Assembly: GCA_025356665.1 (NCBI GenBank)
Contig: JANXRV010000129.1
Coordinates: 1-64,000, forward strand
Reading direction: 5' to 3'
Length of the DNA: 64,000 bases
From: CAITSH01 sp025356665
GTDB lineage: Bacteria; Pseudomonadota; Gammaproteobacteria; Burkholderiales; SG8-39
Part shown: positions 50,467-59,310 of the stretch, piece after piece
Numbering within the stretch: position 1 is the first letter of the stretch
How the letters are laid out: every line of letters starts with the position of its first letter
Notes under the pieces: generated by a model
Database searches by the model: none
The model's input: only the letters and a program-made list of their open reading frames with translations
Told to the model about the DNA's origin: nothing
Position numbers and translations under genes: made by a program

Positions 50467-51249
50467 TCAGGAAAATGCCAGCCAGCCACCGTCGATGGCC
50501 AGCGGCGAGCCGGTGATTTCGCTGGCGTCCTCACTGCACAGGAAGGCGGCGAAGGCACCGACTTTTTCCGGCAGGATAAAGCGCCGCGACGGCTGGCGGT
50601 CGGAAAGGTAGTCGGTGGTCGCATCCGCTTCGGACAAGCCCTTCGCCTGCATTCTTTGCGCAACCAGCTTGCGTGCGTTGGGGGTGAGCGTGGCGCCGGG
50701 GCAAAGCGCATTCGCGGTGATGTTAAAGGGCAGGCCCTCCAGCGCGGCGACCTTGGTCAGGCCGACCACAGCATGCTTGGTACTCACATAATCAACGCGC
50801 CGCCGCGTCCCGGCCACGCCGTAATTGGACGCGAGGTTGATGATGCGGCCCCACATGCGTTTTTTCATCCCCGGCATGGTGAGGCGCAAGACATGAAAGG
50901 GCGCGCTGAGGTTGACGGCAAGCGCGTAGTTCCATTTCTCCACCGCCAGCTCGTCGATATTGCCCCAGGTGCGCGTGACCGCGTTGTTGACGGCAATATC
51001 CACGCTGCCAAAGCGCTTCTCCGCGGCGGCCACCATGTCTTCGATCTGCGCCGGGACGGACAGGTCGGCGCCGTGGTAATCCGCGTCCACGCCAAACGCG
51101 CGCAAGCTCTTCAGGCGTTCGCCAATCATCGCCTCGTCGCCAAACCCGTTGAGCATCACATTGGCGCCCTTTGCCGCCAGCGCCGATGCGATGGCAAATC
51201 CTATCCCGTCCAGCGATCCGGTGATCAGTGCACTCCTGCCTTTGAGCAT
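50467..51249 (-). CDS. SDR-family oxidoreductase, 3-hydroxybutyrate dehydrogenase-like
   Basis: A 260-residue short-chain dehydrogenase with GRSALITGSLDGIGFAIASA, IAVNNAVTRTWG and YVSTKHAVVGLTKVAALEGL. The last two features and the length resemble D-3-hydroxybutyrate dehydrogenases, but NNAG is changed to NNAV. GAAGGGATAG precedes ATG 51249; the longer frame starting at 51375 is unlikely. It lies in the middle of the catabolic block. Confidence 0.88.
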   Translation of the reverse strand: MLKGRSALITGSLDGIGFAIASALAAKGANVMLNGFGDEAMIGERLKSLRAFGVDADYHGADLSVPAQIEDMVAAAEKRFGSVDIAVNNAVTRTWGNIDELAVEKWNYALAVNLSAPFHVLRLTMPGMKKRMWGRIINLASNYGVAGTRRRVDYVSTKHAVVGLTKVAALEGLPFNITANALCPGATLTPNARKLVAQRMQAKGLSEADATTDYLSDRQPSRRFILPEKVGAFAAFLCSEDASEITGSPLAIDGGWLAFS

Positions 51250-51346
51250 TTCTATCCCTTCCATTGTTGGTTTTTGTGGATTGCTTGGCCTGCGTTGGCT
51301 ATGTGGGCTGCGTGGCCTGTTTTTCCTATTTGGTGTGCGCCGCTTG

Positions 51347-52219
51347 TCATGCGACGAGGCCACGACTTGTGTCATCCATTTTTTCGGAACAGTGACCGGC
51401 GATGAAGTCCATGACTGCGACGTTAAAGGCCGCGGGGTTCTCGCGGTTCATCGCATGCGCCGCATCGGGCACAACATGGAGTGCCTTGACCTGCGAATTG
51501 CAACGCTGCAGTTCCGGCAGCATCAGATGGTAACGCCGCGGACTGCGCGCTCCGGTCACCAAAAAAATCGGCCCAGGTAGTGCGGCAAGCTGCGCCCGCT
51601 CCCACCGCGGTCGCTCGGCGCAAGCTGGGCCGGTGGTGATGTTATCGAGCAACATCTGGCGCTGGCTGGCCGTGCGCCGCTCCCAGGCAAGCGGTCCGCC
51701 CAGCGCATCCACAAAGACGCGCGCCGCGTTCTGCTCGTCTCCCGCCGCAAGGTCGTCCCGCAGGCGCGCAAACATTCGCACACTCTCGTCCGCCATCGCC
51801 AGTCCCTCCGGTGTGTCGGGCAGCAGCCCCTCAAGTCCGCCCGGATCAGCCAGGACGAGGCCGCGCACCAGCGCCGGGTGTCGCAACGCGAGCTCTAGCG
51901 CCACCGCACCACCACGAGAATGACCGACAAGGTGCACCGGGCCGTGGCCGCGCGCACGAATAAACGCCGCCAGATCTTCACAATGGCGCTTAACCGAGAA
52001 CTCGCCGGTGCGGCCATCCCAGCGCTCGGGATAGCAATGCCGCAGGCTGACCGCCATTGCAGTGTGTGCCCCGGCGAACGCCGGCATTTGCTGCGCCCAG
52101 GCACGATAGTCGAGCATCGAGCCGTGAACAAACAACACCGGGGAACCCCTTCCGGCCTCCTGGTAGGCGAGACGGTAGCCTTCAACCTCAAGGAATTGCA
52201 AGGGGATGGGTGGCACCAT
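51347..52219 (-). CDS. alpha/beta hydrolase
   Basis: A 290-residue hydrolase: oxyanion region LFVHGSMLDYRAW, nucleophile Ser101 in GHSRGGAVALELAL, and a C-terminal His in PDAAHAMNRENP. This is the form of enol-lactone, C-C bond or ester hydrolases of aromatic pathways, for example 3-oxoadipate enol-lactonase-like. It starts 2 bp after the racemase-fold gene, so is co-transcribed. The substrate remains open. Confidence 0.88.
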   Translation of the reverse strand: MVPPIPLQFLEVEGYRLAYQEAGRGSPVLFVHGSMLDYRAWAQQMPAFAGAHTAMAVSLRHCYPERWDGRTGEFSVKRHCEDLAAFIRARGHGPVHLVGHSRGGAVALELALRHPALVRGLVLADPGGLEGLLPDTPEGLAMADESVRMFARLRDDLAAGDEQNAARVFVDALGGPLAWERRTASQRQMLLDNITTGPACAERPRWERAQLAALPGPIFLVTGARSPRRYHLMLPELQRCNSQVKALHVVPDAAHAMNRENPAAFNVAVMDFIAGHCSEKMDDTSRGLVA

Positions 52220-52221
52220 CG

Positions 52222-53082
52222 TCAGCCGCTATTTTTTTGCGCAGCCTGCAAGGCGCCCACGGTCACCGCGCGCACGTGATCGAGCGCCGCAACAGGTGCC
52301 TTGGCATAGTCGCCGCTTCTGCTTACTTCGAGGCCGGCATGGCGGCGCAAACGCACCATCATTTCGGCAAACGCAAAGGCCGCGCCCAAGCCGTCAAACA
52401 CGGGAATACCGCGCACCTCGCGCACACCGGCAAGATAAAGCGCACCGGCCAGAAAACCCTCGGCCGGGACGATGAGATCGACCCCGGCCTTAATGAACGG
52501 GTCGATCTGCTCGGAAAAACGCTGCAGCAGAACCGGCGATCCGTTCATGCCCGCATCAAGATCCTCGGTGCTCAGTCCAGGATCAAGCGCGGCGAGCAGG
52601 CGGACATTTTTGTCGAAGCCGTGATAGTGAATGAGATTGCGCACCACCTTGCGCTGGTCCGCGTCGTGCGACACAAGACCCAGCGCACGCCCCGCTGCCG
52701 AAGCAACACGCAAGGCCGTACTGCCAAGCCCCACCACCGGAATATCCACCGCGCTGCGCGCCAGTTCGCAGCCGTGATCCATGAATGAGGTCACCACCAT
52801 GGCGTCATAGCCCTCGCGCTCGGCGCGCAGGGCGTTTTCCATGACCTGCAGGGAAAGCATGTGATGGGTGACCGGGTACTCGCAACAAATCTCGGTGGCA
52901 GTCATGCCCGGCGGATAGGTGCCGGGCGCGAGGCCATGCACATCAATCTGCGTGTCGGCCTGACACACCCGCCTGCCGTGCTGCGCGATCGTCGCACCAA
53001 ACAGGGTGTGAACCGAAAGGTCGCTCGCGCTTTGCGCCCAGATACGCATCGCTTTTTTCGGGCTTGGTTCCGGCGAGTTCAT
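52222..53082 (-). CDS. Asp/Glu/hydantoin racemase-fold protein lacking the usual cysteine pair
   Basis: A 286-residue protein of the Asp/Glu racemase superfamily: GYDAMVVTSFMDHGCELARS, then VDIPVVGLGSTALRVASA. In hydantoin racemase-like members the first catalytic Cys is at the position occupied here by Ser (TSFMDHG), and the second (LGCAGM-type) is replaced by the VPAEGF sequence. Enzyme function may therefore differ from racemisation. ATG 53082 overlaps the upstream dienelactone hydrolase-like stop (ATGA), so the two are tightly coupled. Confidence 0.85.
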   Translation of the reverse strand: MNSPEPSPKKAMRIWAQSASDLSVHTLFGATIAQHGRRVCQADTQIDVHGLAPGTYPPGMTATEICCEYPVTHHMLSLQVMENALRAEREGYDAMVVTSFMDHGCELARSAVDIPVVGLGSTALRVASAAGRALGLVSHDADQRKVVRNLIHYHGFDKNVRLLAALDPGLSTEDLDAGMNGSPVLLQRFSEQIDPFIKAGVDLIVPAEGFLAGALYLAGVREVRGIPVFDGLGAAFAFAEMMVRLRRHAGLEVSRSGDYAKAPVAALDHVRAVTVGALQAAQKNSG

Positions 53083-53855
53083 TTCTGGAACGCCGGCGGG
53101 ATTTGCCGGGCGAACATGGCAAACATCATCTCCCAATCGCGCTCGGCGGCGCGCTGCAAATACACGTCGCGATCGGGTAAGGCATAGCCATGCTCGGCCC
53201 CCGGATGCACCTCCACCGCATAACGTGCGCTACTCGCCTTCATCAATTGGCCAAACTCCACGACCATGGACATCGGGGCAAACGGATCGGTTTCAGCGAA
53301 TCCGCAATACACTTCGCCCTGCATTTTTGCGGTAAACAAGTGCGGCGAGTCGGGTTGGTCCGAAATAACGGTGGTGCCGTGAAGGCTGGCCGACGCCTTG
53401 AAACGCCCGGGGAATCGCGCCGCCGCCTGCAGCACGTAACGCCCGCCCATGCAGTAGCCAAAGCAACCCGCCGCGCCGGCCTTGACGACATTCTGGCCAT
53501 CAAGAAAGGTGAAGATGTCGGCGGTGTCCTCCATCACCATCTCATCGGACAATTTTTTCATCGGAACCAACACTTTTTCACGCAACTCCGGGGAGAGCTT
53601 CGTGATCGAAATCGCGCGGCCGTTCTCGTCACGAAAGTCGGAGCGGATACGCCCCTGCCGGTAATAAAAATCGGGGACCAGCACGTAATAACCGACTGCG
53701 GCGACTCGGCGCGCCAGATCAAACAACACGTCGCGCACGCCCCACACGTCCATGTACAGGATTACCGGTGGAAACGGCCCGCCCTGCTCCGGATGGGTGA
53801 CAAAAGTCTCCATCCTGCCCGCGCGGGTCGGAATTTCTATGGTCTGGTCTTTCAT
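53079..53855 (-). CDS. dienelactone hydrolase-family protein
   Basis: A 258-residue hydrolase with nucleophile Cys135 in GYCMGGRY, Asp190 in ETDPF and His222 in EHGYALP, the DLH triad. Characterised relatives open dienelactones in chloro-aromatic and hydroxyquinol routes. The acidic residue that orients Cys, usually Glu, is Asp36 (LYMDVWGV). It lies 42 bp downstream of LivF-like, so it belongs to the transporter operon. Confidence 0.9.
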   Translation of the reverse strand: MKDQTIEIPTRAGRMETFVTHPEQGGPFPPVILYMDVWGVRDVLFDLARRVAAVGYYVLVPDFYYRQGRIRSDFRDENGRAISITKLSPELREKVLVPMKKLSDEMVMEDTADIFTFLDGQNVVKAGAAGCFGYCMGGRYVLQAAARFPGRFKASASLHGTTVISDQPDSPHLFTAKMQGEVYCGFAETDPFAPMSMVVEFGQLMKASSARYAVEVHPGAEHGYALPDRDVYLQRAAERDWEMMFAMFARQIPPAFQK

Positions 53856-53897
53856 TCTTGAAGCCTCCGTTTGTCTTGCCAGTTTCGTATGATTGGG

Positions 53898-54626
53898 TCA
53901 GCCGCCCAGATAAGCCTTGGCGATGCGATCGTCACCGAGGAAAGCCGGCCACTCGCCCGCTTTGATCTCATGCACGATGCGTCCCAGGGCCATGACATAA
54001 CCGCGCTCGGTGAGTTCGGCGGCGATGCCCACGTTCTGTTCGACCAGCAACAAGCCCATGCCGCGGGCGCGCAGATCGGCGATGATCAGCAGAATATCCT
54101 TCACCACTTTCGGGGCAAGCCCGGTCGACGGCTCGTCCATGATGAGCAGGTCTGGCTGCAGCAACAACGCACGCGCGATGGCCACCATCTGCTGCTGGCC
54201 GCCGCTCAGCAATTCGACTGTCGAATCGACACGCTCGTTAATGACAGGGAACAGGTCGCCCACATCCTTCCAGGAAAACATCATCTTGCCCCCGCGCGCG
54301 GCGCGCCCGGTTTTTTCCGCAAGAATCAGGTTCTCACGCACCGTGAGCTCGCCAAACAGGCGGCGATTTTCAAGCACCACCGCCAAACCATGGCGCGCGA
54401 GGTGATGCCCCGGTGCCGTGGTGATATCGACGCCATTCTTGACAATGCGGCCGCCGCGCACACGGTTAAGCCCGCAAATGGTGCGCACCAGCGTGCTCTT
54501 GCCGGCACCGTTGGCGCCGACCACCGCGACAGCCTCGCCACCGCCGACCGTAAGCGAAACATCATGCAGGACGATGAGCGCCTCGTATCCGGACGATATC
54601 GATTCAACGCTAAGCATGGCGCTCAA
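53898..54626 (-). CDS. livF: branched-chain-amino-acid-type ABC transporter ATPase (LivF-like)
   Basis: A 242-residue ATPase: Walker A GANGAGKST, signature LSGGQQQMVAIARAL and Walker B LLIMDEPSTGL. VGIAAELTERGYVMALGRIV is the LivF-type C-terminus. It overlaps the stop of the LivG-like gene by 4 bp. Part of a complete five-gene importer; the family also transports aromatic acids and other amides, so leucine is not necessarily the solute. Confidence 0.93.
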   Translation of the reverse strand: MSAMLSVESISSGYEALIVLHDVSLTVGGGEAVAVVGANGAGKSTLVRTICGLNRVRGGRIVKNGVDITTAPGHHLARHGLAVVLENRRLFGELTVRENLILAEKTGRAARGGKMMFSWKDVGDLFPVINERVDSTVELLSGGQQQMVAIARALLLQPDLLIMDEPSTGLAPKVVKDILLIIADLRARGMGLLLVEQNVGIAAELTERGYVMALGRIVHEIKAGEWPAFLGDDRIAKAYLGG

Positions 54627-55408
54627 ACTCCAAGGTAAACCTCCCGTACGCGCGCGTCCTGCTTGATCAGGTCCATGCCCCCCGAAGCGATGATCTCGCC
54701 AAAATAAAGCACGTGCACCGTATCGGAAACAGCCATAAGCCCCATGTCATGCGACACCAGCAGCACCGTCATGCCCTCGGCGCGCAGGCGCCTGATCCAT
54801 TCCTGCAGGCTGGTGATCTCATCGGTATTGAGCCCTGAGGACGGCTCATCAAGCAGCAGCAGTTGCGGCTTTCCAACCACGGCACGTGCGATCTCCAAGA
54901 TGCGCCGCTGCCCCGCAGTGAGCTTTCCTGCCGGGTGGTCGCGCAGGGACTCGAGGCCGAACTTGGTGCAGGCCTCGTCGGCCATCGCGTTAATGGTTTG
55001 CAGGGCGCGGTTGGCGCGCGGTGTGCGGAACAGATCCTCGGACATCCACGTGTTCGCATCCTTGCAGCAACCGACCATGATGTTCTCAAACACCGTCATG
55101 TTCTCGAACACGCGCGGCGTCTGGAAGGTGCGCACGAGGCCTGCACGGCTGCGCGCCTGGATGCTGTGCCGCTCCAGCAGCGGTGCGCCGCGGTACAGAA
55201 TGCGTCCCGTCTGCGGCGAAAGAAAACCGGATATGGCGTTGAACAAGGTGGTCTTGCCCGAGCCGTTGGGACCGATCAGGCCGACGATGCCGCCCCGGGG
55301 CACGGAAAAACTCACGCTCCGCAGCACCGTTAGGCCGGCGAAATTATGCCCCACCGCTTCAAGGCGCAGCATGTCGCCCCCGCCTGCATCGTTCGTGTTC
55401 GCGTCCAT
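54623..55408 (-). CDS. livG: branched-chain-amino-acid-type ABC transporter ATPase (LivG-like)
   Basis: A 261-residue ATPase with Walker A GPNGSGKTT, a variant signature LTAGQRRILEIARAV (LSGGQ replaced) and Walker B LLLLDEPSSGL. ATG 55408 follows the permease stop by one base; the longer frame to 55510 is not family-supported. It pairs with the LivF-like ATPase. Confidence 0.93.
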   Translation of the reverse strand: MDANTNDAGGGDMLRLEAVGHNFAGLTVLRSVSFSVPRGGIVGLIGPNGSGKTTLFNAISGFLSPQTGRILYRGAPLLERHSIQARSRAGLVRTFQTPRVFENMTVFENIMVGCCKDANTWMSEDLFRTPRANRALQTINAMADEACTKFGLESLRDHPAGKLTAGQRRILEIARAVVGKPQLLLLDEPSSGLNTDEITSLQEWIRRLRAEGMTVLLVSHDMGLMAVSDTVHVLYFGEIIASGGMDLIKQDARVREVYLGV

Positions 55409-55409
55409 A

Positions 55410-56396
55410 TCAGCCGCGCCCTGATTGCATGAGCTTGCGCCAGATGATCTGCAAGCCGCCGACAAGTCCGCCTTGCAGGCCGACCACAACACCGACCAGC
55501 GCCAGGCCAAACAACACCTGGTGGATGTCGCCGAAACGGCTCAGGTATTCGGGCATGAAAGTGATAAACAGCGCGCCGACCATCGGCCCGAACACCGACT
55601 GCACCCCGCCCAGAACCGAGATCACAAGGAAGCTGAACGATTTGGTGACAGTGAAGCCCTCCACACTGACAAACGAGGTGTAGTGCGCGAACAGGCTGCC
55701 GGCGAGCGAGCCGAACAAGGCGCAGACCACGAACACACGCGTGCGCAACCAGCGCAGGTCGATGCCAAGGCTTGAGGCCGCCTCGATCGAGTCACGCGTG
55801 GCACGCAGCATCAGGCCGGTGCGGCTGGTGGAAAGGTTGCGCGCCAACAGCATGCACGCAAACGCAAGAAACCATACCAGGTAATAAAACCGCGCAGGGG
55901 TATCAAGGCTGAACCCGCCCATGCCCAGTTTCGGGATGCCGCCGATGCCCAGTGTTCCGCCGGTCAGCCAGTCCCATTCAAAAAACAGGGCACTGCCGAT
56001 GATGCTGAGCGCAAGCGTCGCCAGGGCAAGAAAGTGCCCGATCAGGCGCAGGATGGGCCAGCCGATAAGCAGCGCGATTGCCATCGACACCACTGCGCCC
56101 ACGGCGAATCCGGCAATACTAGGCGCCCCCATTTCCACCGTCAGGTAGGCGGTTGAGTAGGCGCCGATGCCGTAGAACACCGCCTGCGCGAGATTGACGA
56201 TACCGCAATAACCGAGCAGCAGACCCACCCCCAAGCCGGCGATGGTATAGATGCCCGCAAACACCAGCAGGTCGGTGAGGCTTCTCGTCAGCAACATTGG
56301 CAGCGCCGCCCAAAGGCATATCCCGGCCAAGAGCAAGACCGGTCGGCGTGCCACGGCCTCAGCCACCGCGGCGGCCGCCACGGCCGAGCATGCCAT
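55410..56396 (-). CDS. livM: branched-chain-amino-acid-type ABC transporter permease (LivM-like)
   Basis: A 328-residue membrane protein with about eight to ten hydrophobic helices. GIVNLAQAVFYGIGAYSTAY and the cytoplasmic loop ATRDSIEAASSLGIDLRWLR are LivM hallmarks. It overlaps the LivH-like gene by 38 bp, so the coding regions are coupled. Confidence 0.93.
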   Translation of the reverse strand: MACSAVAAAAVAEAVARRPVLLLAGICLWAALPMLLTRSLTDLLVFAGIYTIAGLGVGLLLGYCGIVNLAQAVFYGIGAYSTAYLTVEMGAPSIAGFAVGAVVSMAIALLIGWPILRLIGHFLALATLALSIIGSALFFEWDWLTGGTLGIGGIPKLGMGGFSLDTPARFYYLVWFLAFACMLLARNLSTSRTGLMLRATRDSIEAASSLGIDLRWLRTRVFVVCALFGSLAGSLFAHYTSFVSVEGFTVTKSFSFLVISVLGGVQSVFGPMVGALFITFMPEYLSRFGDIHQVLFGLALVGVVVGLQGGLVGGLQIIWRKLMQSGRG

Positions 56397-57246
56397 TGGG
56401 CATGAATATCATGATGGCGATAAGGATGGTCATCGCAATGACGTCTTTGTAGCTGGAGGATACGGCGACGATGGCAAGCGATTCGATGAGTCCCAGTGTC
56501 AGGCCGCCAACCACCGCCCCAAGCGGGTTGGTCAGTCCGCCAAGAATCGCAGCGGCAAAGCCCTTGAGGGTGAGATTGACGCCAATGGCGTAATCAACCG
56601 AAACGAGCGGGGTGACCAGGATGCCGGCGATCGCACCCAGCCCGCCCCCGAGGGCAAAGGTGAGCATGTTCATGCGTGGCACATTGATGCCGATGGTGGT
56701 TGCGCCGTCCGCATCAATCGAGGCGCCCATCATGGCAATGCCGATGGTGGTGCGATGGTAAAAAAGCTTGAGACCCGCGGTTATGCCCAGCGCGATCAGG
56801 ATCAGCCAGACCGCATGGGATTGGACCACCGCGCCAAGAATGACCGTCGCATCCTCGCCGCCAAAGGGGGGCAGGATATAACCGCTGCGCCCGATAAAAA
56901 ACAGTACGGCCGCCGACATGGTGATGGCGAGCCCTATGGTCAGCAGGATGAAGGTCTGCTGCGTCGCGCCCTTGCGCATCATGTAGCGCACGAACAGCAC
57001 GTTGATCAGCATGCCAACGAACACTCCCGATAACACACCGCCAAGGATCGCCGCCCAGTACGGCCAGTGCGCGTTATTAAGCAGCAGCACCGTGACCATC
57101 GCCCCGGTGACGCAGAACTCGCCCTGCATCACGTTGATGATGCGCGTGCCCTTGAAAATCGCGGCGATACCGATGCCGACCAGGGCATAGGTAAAGCCGT
57201 TGGTAATGCCGGCGAGCGCCGCCTGCAGGATAAGACTGAGGGACAT
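56359..57246 (-). CDS. livH: branched-chain-amino-acid-type ABC transporter permease (LivH-like)
   Basis: A 295-residue membrane permease: GITNGFTYALVGIGIAAIF and VMQGEFCVTGAM are typical, and SIDADGATTIGINVPRMNML is the coupling loop. ATG 57246 is chosen over 57267 on family alignment. It lies 64 bp downstream of the binding protein. Confidence 0.93.
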   Translation of the reverse strand: MSLSLILQAALAGITNGFTYALVGIGIAAIFKGTRIINVMQGEFCVTGAMVTVLLLNNAHWPYWAAILGGVLSGVFVGMLINVLFVRYMMRKGATQQTFILLTIGLAITMSAAVLFFIGRSGYILPPFGGEDATVILGAVVQSHAVWLILIALGITAGLKLFYHRTTIGIAMMGASIDADGATTIGINVPRMNMLTFALGGGLGAIAGILVTPLVSVDYAIGVNLTLKGFAAAILGGLTNPLGAVVGGLTLGLIESLAIVAVSSSYKDVIAMTILIAIMIFMPNGMLGRGGRRGG

Positions 57247-57309
57247 CGGTGTTACCTGGCAAGGCACCGGGGCGGGCGCGCATTCAAGCGCGCGCCCCGG
57301 GCGGGAACG

Positions 57310-58449
57310 TTACTTGATGACGAACGGAAGCCGCGTGTACTGCCCCTTGACCAGCTTGGAGAAGATATAGCCCGACAGCTTGATGCCTGTCATGTCCTCA
57401 GCCGAAAAGTCATAGTCAGTCGTCACGCCGGCGTAGGGCCCGCGGATGGCTTCGCAAAGTTTTTCACGACGCGTGTCGGTACCCGCCTTGGTCAACGCAG
57501 CGGCGATCACGTGAATCGCATCCCAGGCCACCGATTCCGGGTTCTTCGGCTTGGCGCCGATTTCTTTGACAAAGTAGTTGATGAAATCCTTCTGCCTTGG
57601 CAGCGGATCCTCGGCCACCAGGAACTCGGGAATAATGACATTGTCGGCGGCGCTGCCCATCGCACTGACAGTCTCATAGCTCGAGGCGCCGTTGAGGGCG
57701 ATGATCGGCTGGGTCATCTGCAGGGCGCGGATGGCGCGGAAAGGCACTGCGTTCACGGCAAACACAAAAATTGCATCCGGGTTACCGGCCTTGATCTTGG
57801 CCGCCTGTGTAGTCACATCCGTGGCCGTGATATCGAATTTCTCGATCGTCCCCACCTGTATGTCCGGGTAATCTTTCATGATACCGGCAAGCTCGCGCAC
57901 CACCACCGCACCATAGCCACTGTCGTGGAGCACCGCGACCTTCTTGGCGTTGATGCTGCGCGAATATTCGAACAGCGTGCGTGCATTAAGGTAATGCGGC
58001 GTGAACATGTGGAAAACGCAATGCCGTGTTTTCTCTATGGCCGGCCCGAGTCCGGTGAAAGCAAACTGCGGCACCTTCTGCTTGTCTGTGATTCCCCCCA
58101 TTGCCACGCTTGCGGCAAAGTTCGACCCGCCGATGATCGCGGCAACATCCTGGTTAAAAATTAGGCCATTAGTTTTGGTAACCGCCGTATCCGGATTAGT
58201 CGTGTCATCCTCAATAATGAGCATTATCGGGCGACCATTGACACCGCCCTTGGCATTGATCGACTTGACCGCAGCCTGCGCGCCATTGCGCTCCGGAATA
58301 CCCAGGCCCGCTGCCGGGCCGGTGATAGACAGTACGGCGCCAATCTTGATCGGCTCCTTGGACTGCGCGCAAACGGTGCCGGCAACAGCGAAAGTGCCGG
58401 CTATGGCTGCCGCAACCGACACGGTAAGCTGCCAATTAATTCTGGACAT
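57310..58449 (-). CDS. periplasmic binding protein of Liv-type ABC transporter
   Basis: A 379-residue exported binding protein of the leucine-binding-protein fold. The signal peptide ends GTVCAQ. The mature part starts PIKIGAVLSITGPAAGLGIP and includes GGVNGRPIMLIIEDD. It heads the Liv-type importer and, with it, the whole catabolic block to 47014. Relatives bind aromatic acids or amides as well as branched-chain amino acids. Confidence 0.92.
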   Translation of the reverse strand: MSRINWQLTVSVAAAIAGTFAVAGTVCAQSKEPIKIGAVLSITGPAAGLGIPERNGAQAAVKSINAKGGVNGRPIMLIIEDDTTNPDTAVTKTNGLIFNQDVAAIIGGSNFAASVAMGGITDKQKVPQFAFTGLGPAIEKTRHCVFHMFTPHYLNARTLFEYSRSINAKKVAVLHDSGYGAVVVRELAGIMKDYPDIQVGTIEKFDITATDVTTQAAKIKAGNPDAIFVFAVNAVPFRAIRALQMTQPIIALNGASSYETVSAMGSAADNVIIPEFLVAEDPLPRQKDFINYFVKEIGAKPKNPESVAWDAIHVIAAALTKAGTDTRREKLCEAIRGPYAGVTTDYDFSAEDMTGIKLSGYIFSKLVKGQYTRLPFVIK

Positions 58450-58704
58450 GCGAAATTCCTCCTTGGTTTTTAGGCTGGCTGGCCTGACCGGAGACCGGTA
58501 TGCCCCGCCAATTAATTTCGTTTTTCAATGCGCGCGCACCAGATTACTCCGCAGCAAACATCTCGGCGATTTTTCTTTCTTTTATCACATTTTCTGCCGG
58601 CAGTCTGGATGGGCAGCACAATTTTTCTTCGTGGAACAAGCGTTGCAACAAGCTCTGCGGTGACAGAGAATCGCCGTCTCAATAAAATTAATGGAGCGCC
58701 CCGG
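58450..58704. other. divergent region between Liv operon and cupin gene
   Basis: The 255-bp region upstream of both ATGs contains no gene I can support. It probably holds the promoter of the Liv operon and of the cupin gene. Confidence 0.4.
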
Positions 58705-59283
58705 ATGAACAAACCCGTACGCCGCGTTGTAACAGGCCACGACCAGCACGGCAAGGCCATCGTTGTGTCCGACGGCCCCGCGCCCTTCGTTCACACCACG
58801 CAATTGCGCCCGGGCTACAGCGCCACCGATGTGTGGCGCACCGGTGAAACGCCGGCGCATATCGAATGTGCCGCACCCGAGCCGACGCTGGGGCCGCGCC
58901 GCCAACTGCCGGCCAAAAACGGCACGGTGATCCGCATCAGCGAGATACCGCCCGATGGCGGCCGTATGGACAACATGGATGCGGCGGCCTCGAAAAAAAT
59001 GTTTGAGTTCCTCGGCAACAGTGCCGCATCGACCTTTGCTTCCAGCGGCGTACATCCTCTGATGCACCGCACCGAGACCATCGACTACGCGATCGTCCTC
59101 GAGGGCGAACTGACGCTGATACTGGATGACTCTGAGGTACTGCTCAAGGCCGGTGACGTGACGGTGCAATGCGGCACCAACCACGCCTGGAGCAACCGCT
59201 CGGGCAAGCCCTGCCGCATCGCTTTCATTCTGGTCGACGGCGCTTTTGAACCCGGACTCAAGCAGGCGCTGGCGGCGCGCTAA
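58705..59283 (+). CDS. cupin-domain protein
   Basis: A 192-residue cupin with HPLMHRTETIDYAIVLEGEL, then LLKAGDVTVQCGTNHAWSNR, in which metal-binding His and Glu residues are placed as in a classical cupin (HxH or HxT...E, later H). GGAG about 10 bases upstream of ATG 58705. It is divergent from the Liv-type operon and convergent with the next TctC gene. Possible dioxygenase-like, isomerase or binding role; not assigned. Confidence 0.82.
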   Translation: MNKPVRRVVTGHDQHGKAIVVSDGPAPFVHTTQLRPGYSATDVWRTGETPAHIECAAPEPTLGPRRQLPAKNGTVIRISEIPPDGGRMDNMDAAASKKMFEFLGNSAASTFASSGVHPLMHRTETIDYAIVLEGELTLILDDSEVLLKAGDVTVQCGTNHAWSNRSGKPCRIAFILVDGAFEPGLKQALAAR

Positions 59284-59310
59284 GAAAAGCGCGCGCAGCC
59301 AGCTGCGAGC

